Assembly (NCBI RefSeq): GCF_030345075.1
Contig: NZ_CP128361.1
Span: 4,216,001 to 4,280,000 of the forward strand
Length of the DNA: 64,000 nt
Direction: 5' to 3'
Origin: Solwaraspora sp. WMMA2065
Lineage (GTDB): Bacteria; Actinomycetota; Actinomycetes; Mycobacteriales; Micromonosporaceae
Notes under the pieces: model-generated
What the model was told of the DNA's origin: nothing
The model's input: the letters and a program-made list of their open reading frames with translations, nothing else
The model's database searches: none
Shown here: piece after piece, positions 26,215 through 35,344 of the stretch
Position numbering within the stretch: the first letter of the stretch is position 1
Layout of the letters: every line of letters starts with the position of its first letter
Program-made: the position numbers and the translations under genes

Positions 26215-26576
26215 CAGGTGCCCTCCGTCGGCTGCCGACGGCGGGACGTCACGTCAACGTCCCGGTACGCGCCGACCACGGACCGCAACCCGGCTGCGGT
26301 GTCAGCGAGCCGCCGGCCGGCGTCGTCCGCTTCAGCCGCCCGCTGCGCCACCGCGTCCCGCCACTGCCGGCCCAGCGCGGCGGTGAGCGAGCCCAACCGG
26401 CCGGCCGACGCCGCCTGCGGCCCGCCGTCGGCGGTGCCGGCCAGCCCGCCGACGGCGGCGTCGCGTAGCCCATGGTCGGCGGCGTCGCGCAGCCCGGTCA
26501 GCTGGCGCGCTGCGCCGGCCAGCTGGTCGGCGCAGCGCGTCAGCTCGGCGGCGATCAGCTGCACGGTGGTGTCCAT
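26214..26576 (-). CDS. Small helical ESX-type (EspC/WXG100-like) protein
   Basis: A 120-aa protein of two predicted long helices with many Ala, Gln and Asp residues. Its size and pattern (e.g. GRQWRDAVAQRAAEADDAGR) are typical of type VII-associated small proteins such as the DUF2580/EspC group. There is no canonical WXG but a QW turn is present. It is one base after the YbaB-like stop and overlaps the next gene by one base. Function inferred from context only. Confidence 0.6.
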   Translation of the reverse strand: MDTTVQLIAAELTRCADQLAGAARQLTGLRDAADHGLRDAAVGGLAGTADGGPQAASAGRLGSLTAALGRQWRDAVAQRAAEADDAGRRLADTAAGLRSVVGAYRDVDVTSRRRQPTEGT

Positions 26577-26577
26577 G

Positions 26578-26904
26578 TCAGACCTCCCGCAGCGACGGGT
26601 GGGCGCCGAACGTCTCGGCCCACAGTTTCTCGCGCGCCCAGCGGGCGGCGTCGGCGGCCGCCGCCACCGTGGACCGCACCGCGCCGGCCAGTTCGGTGTT
26701 GCTCCGGGTGTGCAGTGGACCGAGAATCCGCACGTCGGTCACGGTGCCGGCGGCGTTGACCACGATCTCGACGGACCCGTCCGGCGAGCGCACCGTCACC
26801 TCGACGGTGTGCACCGCCTTGTCGAACTCGACCTGCCGGGCCTCGATCTGGCGGTACCGCTCGACCGCGTTCTCGATCCACGCCTCGTCGATCTGCCGTA
26901 CCAC
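26578..26904 (-). CDS. YbaB/EbfC-family nucleoid-associated protein
   Basis: A 108-aa protein with the YbaB pattern: an N-terminal helix, then VTVRSPDGSVEIVVNAAGTVTDVRI, then a long C-terminal helix. EbfC proteins bind DNA as dimers. Actinobacteria have many paralogues next to WXG100-like genes, as here. This one is therefore more likely a type VII-associated YbaB paralogue than the recombination-linked ybaB. GTG start at 26904. Confidence 0.75.
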   Translation of the reverse strand: MVRQIDEAWIENAVERYRQIEARQVEFDKAVHTVEVTVRSPDGSVEIVVNAAGTVTDVRILGPLHTRSNTELAGAVRSTVAAAADAARWAREKLWAETFGAHPSLREV

Positions 26905-26999
26905 GGGGTCCTCACCATCGTCGGCAAGCGGGCACAGATCGTCTGCACCCTACGTACGGATGGGGCTGCGCTACGGCACCGAACCGTACCGGCAGTGAC

Positions 27000-28220
27000 C
27001 TAACCACGCCAGAGGCTGAGCATCATCGCTTCGACGGCGATCCGTGGCTTGACGTTGCCGGTGATCGCTTCTCGGCAGCTCAGCACTGCTTCCAGCCGGC
27101 GCAGCGCCGACTCCGCTGTCCACTTTTCGGCAGCTGCGCCGGTGAGCCCGGCGACGTCGGTGTGCACCGGGGCCACCGGGGCCCGCAGCGCGGAAACCAG
27201 GACGTCCCGGTAGAAGCCGGCCAGATCGACCAGCGCCCGGTCCAACGCGTCCCGCTGCGCCCGGGTGGCCCGGGACTTCTGCCGCCGTTCCAGCTCCTTG
27301 ATCTGCCCGGCGGTCCCCCGGGCCGCGCCGGCGGCGCCGCGTCCGGTGCCGCCGGCACCCAGCGCGGTCTGCAGCGCCGTACGCTCCGCCGCGTCGATCT
27401 CGGCGACCGCCGCCTCGGCCTCTGCCTCGGCGGCGGCGATCAACGCCGACGCGGCGTCGAAGCAGGCTCCGACCGTGGTGAGCCGGCGCGGCACCGCCAG
27501 AACGGCGTCCCGGCGCTCCCGCGCCTGCGGGTCCTGAGCCAGCCGCCGGGCCCGGCCGACGTGCCCCTGCGCGGCCGACGCCGCCCAGACGGCGGTCTCG
27601 GCCGGTACGCCGTCCCGCCCGGCCAGCACCTGGGCGACCGCCTCGGCCGGCGGCTGCCGCAGGCTGACCACCCGGCAGCGGGACCGGATGGTGACCGAGA
27701 TGTCGTCCGGATGGGTGGACGGCGTGCAGAGCAGGAACACCGTCCTGGGCGGCGGTTCCTCGATCGCCTTGAGCAGCGCGTTGCCGGCCGCCTCGGTGAG
27801 CCGGTCGGCGTCCTCGATCACCAGTACCTGCCAGCGTCCGCCCGACGGGGTGCTGGCCGCCCGCAGCACCAGCGCGCGCATCTCGCCGACGCTGATCGAC
27901 AGGCCGTCCGGCACGACGAACCGGACGTCGGCGTGCGTACCGGCCCGGGTGGTGTGGCAGCCGGCGCACCGGCCGCAGCCCTGTCCGTACACACACTGCA
28001 GCGCGGCGGCCAGCGCGCGGGCGGCCACCGACCGCCCGGAGCCGGGCGGCCCGGTGAAGATCCAGGCGTGGGTCATCGCTCCGGCCGACAGCGGCGGGTC
28101 ACCGTCACCGGCGGCGAGCAGTTCGCCGGCTGCCGCTGCGGCCCGGCGCAGGGTCTGCACCGCCTCGTCCTGGCCGACCAGGTCGGCGAAAACGTCGGTG
28201 GGCACGGTCGCGGTCGTCAT
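27000..28220 (-). CDS. holB: DNA polymerase III delta-prime subunit
   Basis: A 406-aa AAA+ clamp-loader protein. The Walker A-like loop is FTGPPGSGRSVAAR, which has Arg where Lys is usual, so it probably does not bind or hydrolyse ATP, as known for delta-prime. A zinc module CGRCAGCHTT follows, then VIEDADRLTEAAGNALLKAIEEPPPRTVF and the SRC sensor (TIRSRCRVV). An Ala/Glu-rich insertion lies near residues 265-320. It loads the beta clamp with DnaX and delta. ATG 28220 overlaps the upstream kinase stop (ATGA). Confidence 0.93.
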   Translation of the reverse strand: MTTATVPTDVFADLVGQDEAVQTLRRAAAAAGELLAAGDGDPPLSAGAMTHAWIFTGPPGSGRSVAARALAAALQCVYGQGCGRCAGCHTTRAGTHADVRFVVPDGLSISVGEMRALVLRAASTPSGGRWQVLVIEDADRLTEAAGNALLKAIEEPPPRTVFLLCTPSTHPDDISVTIRSRCRVVSLRQPPAEAVAQVLAGRDGVPAETAVWAASAAQGHVGRARRLAQDPQARERRDAVLAVPRRLTTVGACFDAASALIAAAEAEAEAAVAEIDAAERTALQTALGAGGTGRGAAGAARGTAGQIKELERRQKSRATRAQRDALDRALVDLAGFYRDVLVSALRAPVAPVHTDVAGLTGAAAEKWTAESALRRLEAVLSCREAITGNVKPRIAVEAMMLSLWRG

Positions 28221-30313
28221 GTCCGCCGCCCCGCTTCGGTGGCGGCCTTCGGCTCGGCGTCGGCTGTCGGCTCGGCGGGCGCCGCTGGGTCGGCCCGGCC
28301 GGTCAGCACCTCGACCCGGTCGAGCACCGCGCCGCGTACCTCGTCGACGCCCCGGGTGGCGTCCAGCACCAGGTAGCGTTTCGGGTCGGCGGCGGCCAGG
28401 TCGAGGAACGCGTACCGGACCCGTTCGTGGAACGCCAGCGACTCGCTCTCCAACCGGTCGGCGCCGGTCCCGCGCCGCTGCACCCGGTCCAGGCCGGCCA
28501 GCGGCTCGATGTCCAGCAGCACGACCAGGTCGGGTTTGAGGCCGCCAGTGGCCCAGGAGGAGAGCCAGGAGACCTCGTCGACCGGCAAGGTCCGTCCGGC
28601 ACCCTGGTACGCCAGCGACGAGTCGACGTAGCGGTCGCTGACCACCACCGCGCCCCGGGCCAGCGCCGGCCGGACCACGGTCGCCACGTGGTGGGCCCGG
28701 TCGGCGGCGTACAGCAGTGCCTCCGCGCGGGGCGACGGCGCGTCCGGTCCGCCGTCGAGCACCAGCCGGCGGATCTTCTCGCCGAGGCCGCTGGCCCCCG
28801 GTTCGCGGGTCACCACCACCTCCCGGCCGCGCTCGCGCAGCGCCTGTGCCAACGCCGTCACCTGTGTCGACTTGCCGGCGCCCTCGCCGCCTTCGAAGAC
28901 GACGAAGACCCCGTTCGCGGTGAACGGCTCCGCCGACGTCAACGGCCGCCCCCGGATCGACCCCCACAGGTCGGCCAGGACCGGAACGCCCGGTTTATCG
29001 TCCATCTGGCGGAAGGCGCTGAGCCCGGCGAAGATGCCGAACACCCCGGCGAGCAGCAGCAGCAACCGGGTCGAGGAGAACGAGACGCCCAGGTTGGCGA
29101 TCTGCAGCTGGCGGGAGCCGCCCACGCCGACCAGCACGCTGCTGACCGAGATGGCCAGCATCAGCACCACCCGGGTGCCGGTCTGCACCACGGCGAAGAC
29201 CCGGCCCCGGACGTCGTCGGCGATCTCCCCGCCAAGCAGGGTGATCCCGGCCAGGAAGGCCATCCCGGCCGCCGCTCCGACCAGCACCGCGCCGAGGATG
29301 GCCATGGACAGATGGATGGACAGAGCGAGGATCAGCACCGAGCCGCTGGCCAGCACGATGCTGAGCCCGAACCAGCGCCGCCGGGACAGGTCGCGCACCA
29401 CCGTCGGGCCCAGCCCGATCCCGGCGCCCAGACCGACGAAGATCGCCGCGAAGAGCAGGTAGAACGCGGCGTCACCGGCGCTCAGCGAGGCGGTGAAGAA
29501 TTTCGCGGTGCCGATCACGATGCCGCCACCGGCGAACGCGCCGAAGATGCCCAGCACCAGGCCGCGGACCAGCGGGGTCTGGCCGATGAACCGCCATCCC
29601 TCGACGAACTGCCGGATAAGGCTCTGATCGGCGTGCCCGGCGGCGCCGGCCCGCCCGCTGATCTCCTTGATGCCGTAGAAGACCACGATCGCGGTGGCCA
29701 GTCGGGAGGCGGCGTTGAAGAACAGCGCCAGCTGCGCCGGCTCCGCCCAGGATGGCAGATCGGTCACCGTCGCCGCTCGGACGGCGGCGTCGAGGACGGC
29801 CAGGCTGATCGCGGCGAGCACCGGGGTGAGCCCGTACGTGGCGATCAGGGTGAGCTGGTTGGCGATCTCCAGCCGGGCCTTCGGGATCAGGTTGGGGACC
29901 GCCGCTTCCTTCGCCGGGATCCAGATCAACGTGATCGTCTCGATCAGGAAGATCGCGATCGCCGCCCAGGCCACCGTAAGGGCACCGCTGGCGCCGAACA
30001 TCGGCAGCAGCGGGATGGAGGCGAACAGCACGAACCGGAGCAGGTCGCAGATGACCATCGTGTAGCGCCGGTCGAACCGGTCGGCGAGCACCCCGGCGAC
30101 CGGGCCGAGGACCAACGCCGGCAGCAGCCGTACGGCGATGACACCGCCGAACGCCGCGCCCTGGGCCGCGCCGCCGGAAACCTGCCCGGCCGCGAAGATC
30201 GAGGTGGCGAGCAGGCCCAGCCAGTCGCTGAACGAGGCGACCCCGAGCACGATCCACAGCCGCCGGAACGGACGGATGCGCAACACCGAACGCAGCGCTG
30301 GCAGGCCGGACAA
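28217..30313 (-). CDS. tmk: MFS transporter-thymidylate kinase fusion
   Basis: The first ~420 residues form a 12-helix major-facilitator domain (GVIAVRLLPALVLGPVAGVLADRFDRR is the loop 2-3 signature). The last ~230 are dTMP kinase, with P-loop FEGGEGAGKSTQ, the DR(Y) motif VSDRYVDSSLAYQGAGR and a lid. dTMP kinase phosphorylates dTMP to dTDP for DNA synthesis. This fusion is known in other actinobacteria. TTG 30313 is the first ordinary start but has no ribosome site. A strong GGGGAGGA (30401-30408) lies 6 bp before an in-frame ATC at 30394, so the protein may begin there with 27 more residues (IDDNASSQQRGG...). Confidence 0.88.
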   Translation of the reverse strand: MSGLPALRSVLRIRPFRRLWIVLGVASFSDWLGLLATSIFAAGQVSGGAAQGAAFGGVIAVRLLPALVLGPVAGVLADRFDRRYTMVICDLLRFVLFASIPLLPMFGASGALTVAWAAIAIFLIETITLIWIPAKEAAVPNLIPKARLEIANQLTLIATYGLTPVLAAISLAVLDAAVRAATVTDLPSWAEPAQLALFFNAASRLATAIVVFYGIKEISGRAGAAGHADQSLIRQFVEGWRFIGQTPLVRGLVLGIFGAFAGGGIVIGTAKFFTASLSAGDAAFYLLFAAIFVGLGAGIGLGPTVVRDLSRRRWFGLSIVLASGSVLILALSIHLSMAILGAVLVGAAAGMAFLAGITLLGGEIADDVRGRVFAVVQTGTRVVLMLAISVSSVLVGVGGSRQLQIANLGVSFSSTRLLLLLAGVFGIFAGLSAFRQMDDKPGVPVLADLWGSIRGRPLTSAEPFTANGVFVVFEGGEGAGKSTQVTALAQALRERGREVVVTREPGASGLGEKIRRLVLDGGPDAPSPRAEALLYAADRAHHVATVVRPALARGAVVVSDRYVDSSLAYQGAGRTLPVDEVSWLSSWATGGLKPDLVVLLDIEPLAGLDRVQRRGTGADRLESESLAFHERVRYAFLDLAAADPKRYLVLDATRGVDEVRGAVLDRVEVLTGRADPAAPAEPTADAEPKAATEAGRRT

Positions 30314-30452
30314 ATCGACCGAAGCGGCAGTCTGGTCGGCCGGTGGCGTGTCGGACGTACCACCGCGCTGCTGACTGCTGGCGTTGTCGTCGATGACCGT
30401 TCCTCCCCGTCGGCCCGGCGGCGGGGCCCCGGTGACACTCTAATCCCGGCGC

Positions 30453-31127
30453 TCACCCGGGTCGGTCACGGTCGCGGGCACCGTCGCCGGTCGCGGCGGG
30501 GTCGACGTGGCGGTGCAGGTACTCGCGGATCAGTGCCTTCGCTTCGCGCAGTACGCTGTCGTCGCCCTCGGCGGTGCGCCGGAACGCCAGTTTGATCAGC
30601 GCGTCGGCGGCCTCCACCGCGATCTGCAGCGCGAACCGCAGCCGGGGTTCGTCCGGGATGCCGAAGCGACCCACCAGGACCCTGGACAGCTCACTGGCGA
30701 TCACCGCGTTGTTGTCCCGGCTCTCGTCCAGCAGCCGCACGTCGACCACGTCGCCGAAGTGCAGGGTGCGGAATCCGGGCACCGTACGGTGCATGCAGAT
30801 GTACTCGTCGATGCCGGCGGCGACGCCGTCCCACCAGTGGTCGAACTCGCCGCCGGTGACCCGTTCGTTGAGCCGCTGCACGTACGCGTCGATGTTGCGC
30901 AGCGTCAGCGCCTGCACGATCGCCCGCTTGTCCGGGAAGAACTGATAGACGGAACCGATGGCCACCTCGGCTCGTTCGGCGAGCAGGGTCGTCGTCAGAC
31001 CCTCGTAGCCAACCTCGTCCACGATCTCGGCGCACGCGTCGAGCATGCGCTGGACCCGGGCGAGACTGCGCCCCTGGACCGGCACCCGCCGCAGCGGGCC
31101 ACTGGTGACGGCTGGTGGTGTCGACAC
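30453..31127 (-). CDS. TetR-family transcriptional regulator
   Basis: A 224-aa repressor with the N-terminal helix-turn-helix (ACAEIVDEVGYEGLTTTLLAERAEVAIGSVYQFFPDK). GTG 31127 is chosen because AGGAGTGG precedes it. Upstream in-frame starts lack a site. The C-terminal domain is divergent and gives no ligand clue. It is upstream of the MFS-thymidylate kinase gene on the same strand and could control it. A candidate operator lies 70 bp upstream. Confidence 0.88.
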   Translation of the reverse strand: MSTPPAVTSGPLRRVPVQGRSLARVQRMLDACAEIVDEVGYEGLTTTLLAERAEVAIGSVYQFFPDKRAIVQALTLRNIDAYVQRLNERVTGGEFDHWWDGVAAGIDEYICMHRTVPGFRTLHFGDVVDVRLLDESRDNNAVIASELSRVLVGRFGIPDEPRLRFALQIAVEAADALIKLAFRRTAEGDDSVLREAKALIREYLHRHVDPAATGDGARDRDRPG

Positions 31128-31196
31128 TCGTCCCACTCCTTCCGAGAAAGATCCCCCGCGCGTCGGAACCACCGTCGGCAGCAGTGAGATCAAAAA

Positions 31197-31213
31197 CGTT
31201 ACTCGGATTAACG
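31197..31213. promoter_or_regulatory. Candidate TetR operator
   Basis: CGTTA-CTCGGAT-TAACG is an inverted repeat with 5-bp arms and a 7-bp spacer, in the AT-richer gap between the TetR gene and topA. A 10-bp direct repeat (GAAGATCATT at 31261-31270 and 31274-31283) follows. Binding inferred from position. Confidence 0.35.
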
Positions 31214-31293
31214 AGCGAAACGGATATCGGTATTCACCTGTCCCACATCATCCTGACCATGAAGATCATTTACGAAGATCATTCATAGCGATC

Positions 31294-31322
31294 CCGGCCG
31301 GCGGCAGGCCACCGCCGGCCGG
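31294..31322 (-). terminator. GC-rich terminator hairpin of topA
   Basis: Perfect 11-bp GC arms (31294-31304 and 31312-31322) with a 7-nt loop lie 20 bp after the topA stop. No T-run follows, as is common in actinomycetes. Confidence 0.7.
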
Positions 31323-31341
31323 AAGTGCGGTCAGGAGAGCG

Positions 31342-34263
31342 TCAAGAGTCGTCGGACTGGTCGGCGGCCCGGCTGGCAGTCGCCTTCTTCGGCGCTGCCT
31401 TCTTGACCGCGGTCTTCTTCGCGCTGGTCGCCTTGGTACCGGTCGCCTTGGTACCGGTCTTCTTCGCGCCGGCGGTCTTGGCGGTGGTCTTCTTCGCCGG
31501 CGCCTTCTTCGCCGCCTTCTTACGCGGCGCTGGGCCCTTCGCCCGCTTTTCGGCCAACATCTCCGACGCCTGCTCGATCGTCAACGACTCGGGCGTCTGA
31601 CCACGCCGCAGCGAAGCGTTGCTCTCGCCGTCGGTCACGTACGGTCCGAACCGGCCATCCTTGATCACCAGTGGGCGCTCGGTGAGCGGATCCGCGCCCA
31701 TCTCCCGCAACGGTGGCGCGGCGGCCCGCCGCTGCCGGGTCTTCGGCGCGGCGAGCAACGCCAGCGCCTCGTCCAGCGAGACGGTGAACAACTGTTCCTC
31801 GGACTCCAGGGACCGGAACTCGTCGCCCTTCTTGACGTACGGGCCGTACCGGCCGGCGGCGGCGAGCACCTCGGCGCCGTCCGGTGCCACCCCGACCACC
31901 CGGGGCAGCGACAGCAGCCGCAGCGCCTCGGCGATGCTCAGCGTCTCCGGCGACTGGGACCGCAGCAACGAGGAGCGGCGCTCGCCACTGGCGACGTACG
32001 GGCCGAACCGGCCGGACTTGAGCACGATCGGCTCGCCGGTCTCCGGATGTTCGCCGAGCTTGCGCTCGCCGCCACCGCCGAGGAACAGTTCGTTGATCTT
32101 CTCTGGGGTCAGCTCGTCCGGCGCGATCCCCTCCGGCAGCGAGACGCGGTCCCCGCCGGCTCCGGCTGCCGCGCCCTCCGCCTCGTCACCGCCGCCGGCC
32201 ACCGGCTCGGCACCGCCGGCATCGCCCGCCGCGCCGGCACCGTTCGACCCGGCCGCCGCGTGGTCGACACCCTCCGCGCCCGGCAGGAACCGCTGCAGGT
32301 ACGGACCGTAGCGGCCGACCCGCACGACGACCTGACGACCCTCGTCGTCGGCACCGAGCGGGATCGAGTTGACGCTGCGGGCGTCGATCTCGGCGAGCTT
32401 CTCGGTGACCAGCCGTTTCAAACCACCGGAGCGGGCGACCGACTCGTCTCCGGCGGTGTCGCTGCCGAAGTAGAACGAGGTGAGGAAGTCCACCGCCTGG
32501 TGGTCGCCGGACGCGATCTCGTCCAACTCGTTCTCCATGCTGGCGGTGAAGTTGTAGTCGACCAGCCGCGGATAGTGCCGCTCCAGCAACCCGATCACCG
32601 CGAAGGCCAGGAACGACGGGATCAGCGCCTGGCCGCGTTTGGCCACGTACCCCCGGTCCTGGATCGTCTGCATGATCGACGCGTAGGTGGACGGCCGCCC
32701 GATGCCCAACTCCTCCAACGCCTTGACCAGGGAGGCCTCGGTGTAGCGGGCCGGCGGCTGAGTGCTGTGCCCGACCGCCGCCAGCTCCCGCGCGGTGAGT
32801 GGCTGATCCTTGACCAGGTTCGGCAGGCGGCGCTCGGCGTCCTCCGCCTCGGCCGACTCGTCGTCAGAGGACTCGACGTAGGCGCGCAGAAAGCCCGGGT
32901 CGGTGATCGTCTTGCCGGTCGCACCGAAGTCGCATTCCTCGCCGGCGGTCGAAACGGCCCGGATCCGCACCGACACGCTGGAACCCACCGCGTCGGTCAT
33001 CTGGGACGCGATGGTCCGCCGCCAGATCAGCTCGTAGAGCTTGAACTCCTCGGCGGACAGTTCGTTGGCCAGCTCCCCGGGGGTGCGGAAGTGGTCACCG
33101 GCGGGGCGGATGGCCTCGTGCGCCTCCTGGGCGTTCTTGACCTTGCCGGTGTACCGGCGCGGCTCCGGCGGGACGAAACGGTCGCCGTACAGCTCGGCGA
33201 CCTGGCTGCGGGCGGCGGCGATCGCCGTTTCCGACAGGTTGACCGAGTCGGTCCGCATGTAGGTGATGTAGCCGTTCTCGTACAGCCGCTGCGCGGTGCG
33301 CATCGTCTGCTGCGACGAGAACCGCATCTTACGGGCCGCCTCCTGCTGCAGTGTGGAGGTGATGAACGGGGCGTACGGCCGGCGGCGGTACGGCTTCTCC
33401 TCGACCCGGGTGACGGTGAACGGCCGACCGTCGAGCCGGGCTGCCAGGCCCCGCGCCCCGTCGCCGTCGAGGTGCACCACCGACGCCTCCGGCCGGACCC
33501 GTCCGGTGGTCGGCTCGAAGTCCTTGCCGGTCGCGATCCGGTCGCCGCCGAGCGCGATCAGGGTGGCGGTGAACGAGCGGGGCCCGTCGGCTGCGGCCGC
33601 CGGCTGGCCGGTCACCGCCAGGGTGGCCTGGATGTCCCAGTAGTCGGCGGTACGGAACGCCATCCGCTGCCGCTCGCGCTCCACCACGATCCGGGTGGCC
33701 ACCGACTGCACCCGGCCGGCGGACAGCCGGGGCATCACCTTCTTCCACAGCACCGGCGAGACCTCGTAGCCGTACAGCCGGTCCAGGATCCGCCGCGCCT
33801 CCTGGGCGTCGACCAGGTTGCGGTCGATCTCCCGCGGGTTGGCCACCGCGGCCTGGATGGCGGCCCGGGTGATCTCGTGGAAGACCATCCGACGCACCGG
33901 CACCTTGGGCTTGAGGGTCTCCACCAGATGCCAGGCGATCGCTTCGCCCTCACGGTCCTCGTCCGTGGCGAGCAGGACCTCGTCGACCTCCTTGGCCAGC
34001 TTGGTCAGTTTGGCGATCTGCTGCTTACGGTCGGCCGAGACGACGTACAGCGCGGAGAAGCCGTTGTCGACGTCGACGCCGAGCCGGGCCCACGGCTCCT
34101 TCTTGTAGCGGGCCGGCACGTCGGCGGCGTTGCGGGGCAGGTCCCGGACATGCCCGAGGCTCGCCTCGACGACGTACCCCGGGCCCAGGTAGCCCGAGAT
34201 CGTCTTGGCCTTCGCCGGCGATTCGACGATGACCAGACGACTGGTTGAGGTGTTGCTCGGCAC
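31342..34263 (-). CDS. topA: DNA topoisomerase I
   Basis: A 973-aa type IA topoisomerase. Toprim domain at the N-terminus (LVIVESPAKAKTI, LATDEDREGEAIAWHL), catalytic tyrosine Y335 in ITYMRTDSVNLS, then three or four repeats of the type GRFGPYV that replace zinc fingers in actinobacteria. A Lys/Ala-rich tail of about 75 residues (PAKKTTAK-type repeats) is typical of actinobacterial enzymes and promotes processivity. It relaxes negative supercoils. Its place next to the thymidylate kinase and polymerase delta-prime genes is conserved in actinobacteria. Confidence 0.97.
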   Translation of the reverse strand: MPSNTSTSRLVIVESPAKAKTISGYLGPGYVVEASLGHVRDLPRNAADVPARYKKEPWARLGVDVDNGFSALYVVSADRKQQIAKLTKLAKEVDEVLLATDEDREGEAIAWHLVETLKPKVPVRRMVFHEITRAAIQAAVANPREIDRNLVDAQEARRILDRLYGYEVSPVLWKKVMPRLSAGRVQSVATRIVVERERQRMAFRTADYWDIQATLAVTGQPAAAADGPRSFTATLIALGGDRIATGKDFEPTTGRVRPEASVVHLDGDGARGLAARLDGRPFTVTRVEEKPYRRRPYAPFITSTLQQEAARKMRFSSQQTMRTAQRLYENGYITYMRTDSVNLSETAIAAARSQVAELYGDRFVPPEPRRYTGKVKNAQEAHEAIRPAGDHFRTPGELANELSAEEFKLYELIWRRTIASQMTDAVGSSVSVRIRAVSTAGEECDFGATGKTITDPGFLRAYVESSDDESAEAEDAERRLPNLVKDQPLTARELAAVGHSTQPPARYTEASLVKALEELGIGRPSTYASIMQTIQDRGYVAKRGQALIPSFLAFAVIGLLERHYPRLVDYNFTASMENELDEIASGDHQAVDFLTSFYFGSDTAGDESVARSGGLKRLVTEKLAEIDARSVNSIPLGADDEGRQVVVRVGRYGPYLQRFLPGAEGVDHAAAGSNGAGAAGDAGGAEPVAGGGDEAEGAAAGAGGDRVSLPEGIAPDELTPEKINELFLGGGGERKLGEHPETGEPIVLKSGRFGPYVASGERRSSLLRSQSPETLSIAEALRLLSLPRVVGVAPDGAEVLAAAGRYGPYVKKGDEFRSLESEEQLFTVSLDEALALLAAPKTRQRRAAAPPLREMGADPLTERPLVIKDGRFGPYVTDGESNASLRRGQTPESLTIEQASEMLAEKRAKGPAPRKKAAKKAPAKKTTAKTAGAKKTGTKATGTKATSAKKTAVKKAAPKKATASRAADQSDDS

Positions 34264-34618
34264 GTCTCTCCTGACCTCGACCCCACTCGGACCGCCCGGC
34301 GACAGGCGGCGGCCCGGATCGACCGGCGCCCGCCACGACGAGCGGGCGGGCGACGGTCACGATGTCCAACGTAACGCGAACCCGGGGCCGGTGGAGCACA
34401 CGCACCCAAGCCTTCGGCCCGATTTGCGTTGGTCGTCCGGTTGGTTCACCACAGCCGGCCGGCAGCCCACCCGATGCCGACCCAGCTCGTTCCTACCGCA
34501 CCAACGGCGACACGGTACACCCACCAACCGGCGTGACGTGGCGCACCGCACCGCAGCCGCCGGTGGCGTCGGTCGATGTCCCGGCTGTTCTGTCAGCGAT
34601 CAGACAGCGATCGTGTCA
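34264..34618. other. Intergenic region upstream of topA
   Basis: About 355 bp between topA and the next same-strand gene. I see no credible gene or RNA. It must hold the topA promoter. No clear -10/-35 pair stands out in the GC-rich background. Confidence 0.5.
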
Positions 34619-35344
34619 TCACGCCCAGCCGTCCTCGGGGGCGGCGGGGGGCCGGTCGCCGAGCAGCTCGGCCAGTCTCGTCAGCCGGCGTCGGCCCACG
34701 ATCCGGTACGCCGGACCACCGGACCGGGCATCGAGCAGCACCGCCGGCAGCCCGATCGCGGCGAGCGCGGCACCCACCTGGGGCCAGTTGTCTGAATCCG
34801 ATTCGGCCAGCCGCAACCGGTAGCCGAGCGGGTCCCTGGCACCGGCCGCCGCCGCCCACAGCCGCAGCCGCTGACCGGCCAGGTGGAAACCGGTCGGCGG
34901 CCGCTTGACCAGGCGGTCGTCCTCGCCACGCACCGGCCCCGCCTCCGGTTGGTCGGCGTCCGGTTGGTCGGCCTCCAGTTGGTTGGTGTCCAACTGGTCG
35001 GCGTCCGGTCCGTCTGGCATCGGCGGATGCAGCCAGGCCGCGCCGAGCCGGGCCAGCACCGCCGTATACGCCGTCCGCACCGTCAGCCGGCCGTCCGGCA
35101 GCTGACGCCAACTCGGCGCCAGCCCGCGCCGACGGAACTCGGCAACCAGCACGTGCACCCGCCAGGCCGGCTCGACGTCCACCGACACCCGTACGGTGCC
35201 GCCCATCCGGGTGATCCGCCCCGGACCGGCGAGCAGACCCGCCAGGTCGCCCGGCGTCGGATCCGCCGCCGCCACGCCGAACAGCGACAACTGCCGGGGC
35301 GTCAGGGCACCGGCGGAGGAGTCGGTCGGCGGCGTCAGCGACAC
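34619..35344 (-). CDS. Conserved hypothetical protein with two similar halves
   Basis: A 241-aa protein I do not recognise with certainty. The N-terminal half holds DLAGLLAGPGRI then VSVDVEPAWRVHVLVAEF, and the C-terminal half GYRLRLAESDSDNWPQVG then IGLPAVLLDARSGGPAYRIV. The two halves share a strand-strand-helix pattern and are separated by an acidic Asp/Gln repeat (DQLDTNQLEADQPDADQPEA). The layout resembles a degenerate two-repeat LAGLIDADG-type fold without the acidic catalytic residues. The GTG start overlaps the lipoprotein stop, so the two are coupled. Confidence 0.55.
   Translation of the reverse strand: MSLTPPTDSSAGALTPRQLSLFGVAAADPTPGDLAGLLAGPGRITRMGGTVRVSVDVEPAWRVHVLVAEFRRRGLAPSWRQLPDGRLTVRTAYTAVLARLGAAWLHPPMPDGPDADQLDTNQLEADQPDADQPEAGPVRGEDDRLVKRPPTGFHLAGQRLRLWAAAAGARDPLGYRLRLAESDSDNWPQVGAALAAIGLPAVLLDARSGGPAYRIVGRRRLTRLAELLGDRPPAAPEDGWA

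Noticed and set aside
31045-34248. A 1067-codon open frame on the + strand opposite topA
   Set aside because: It mirrors topA codon for codon, is rich in Arg/Gly/Leu/Asp without family motifs, and has no ribosome site. It is a by-product of high GC.
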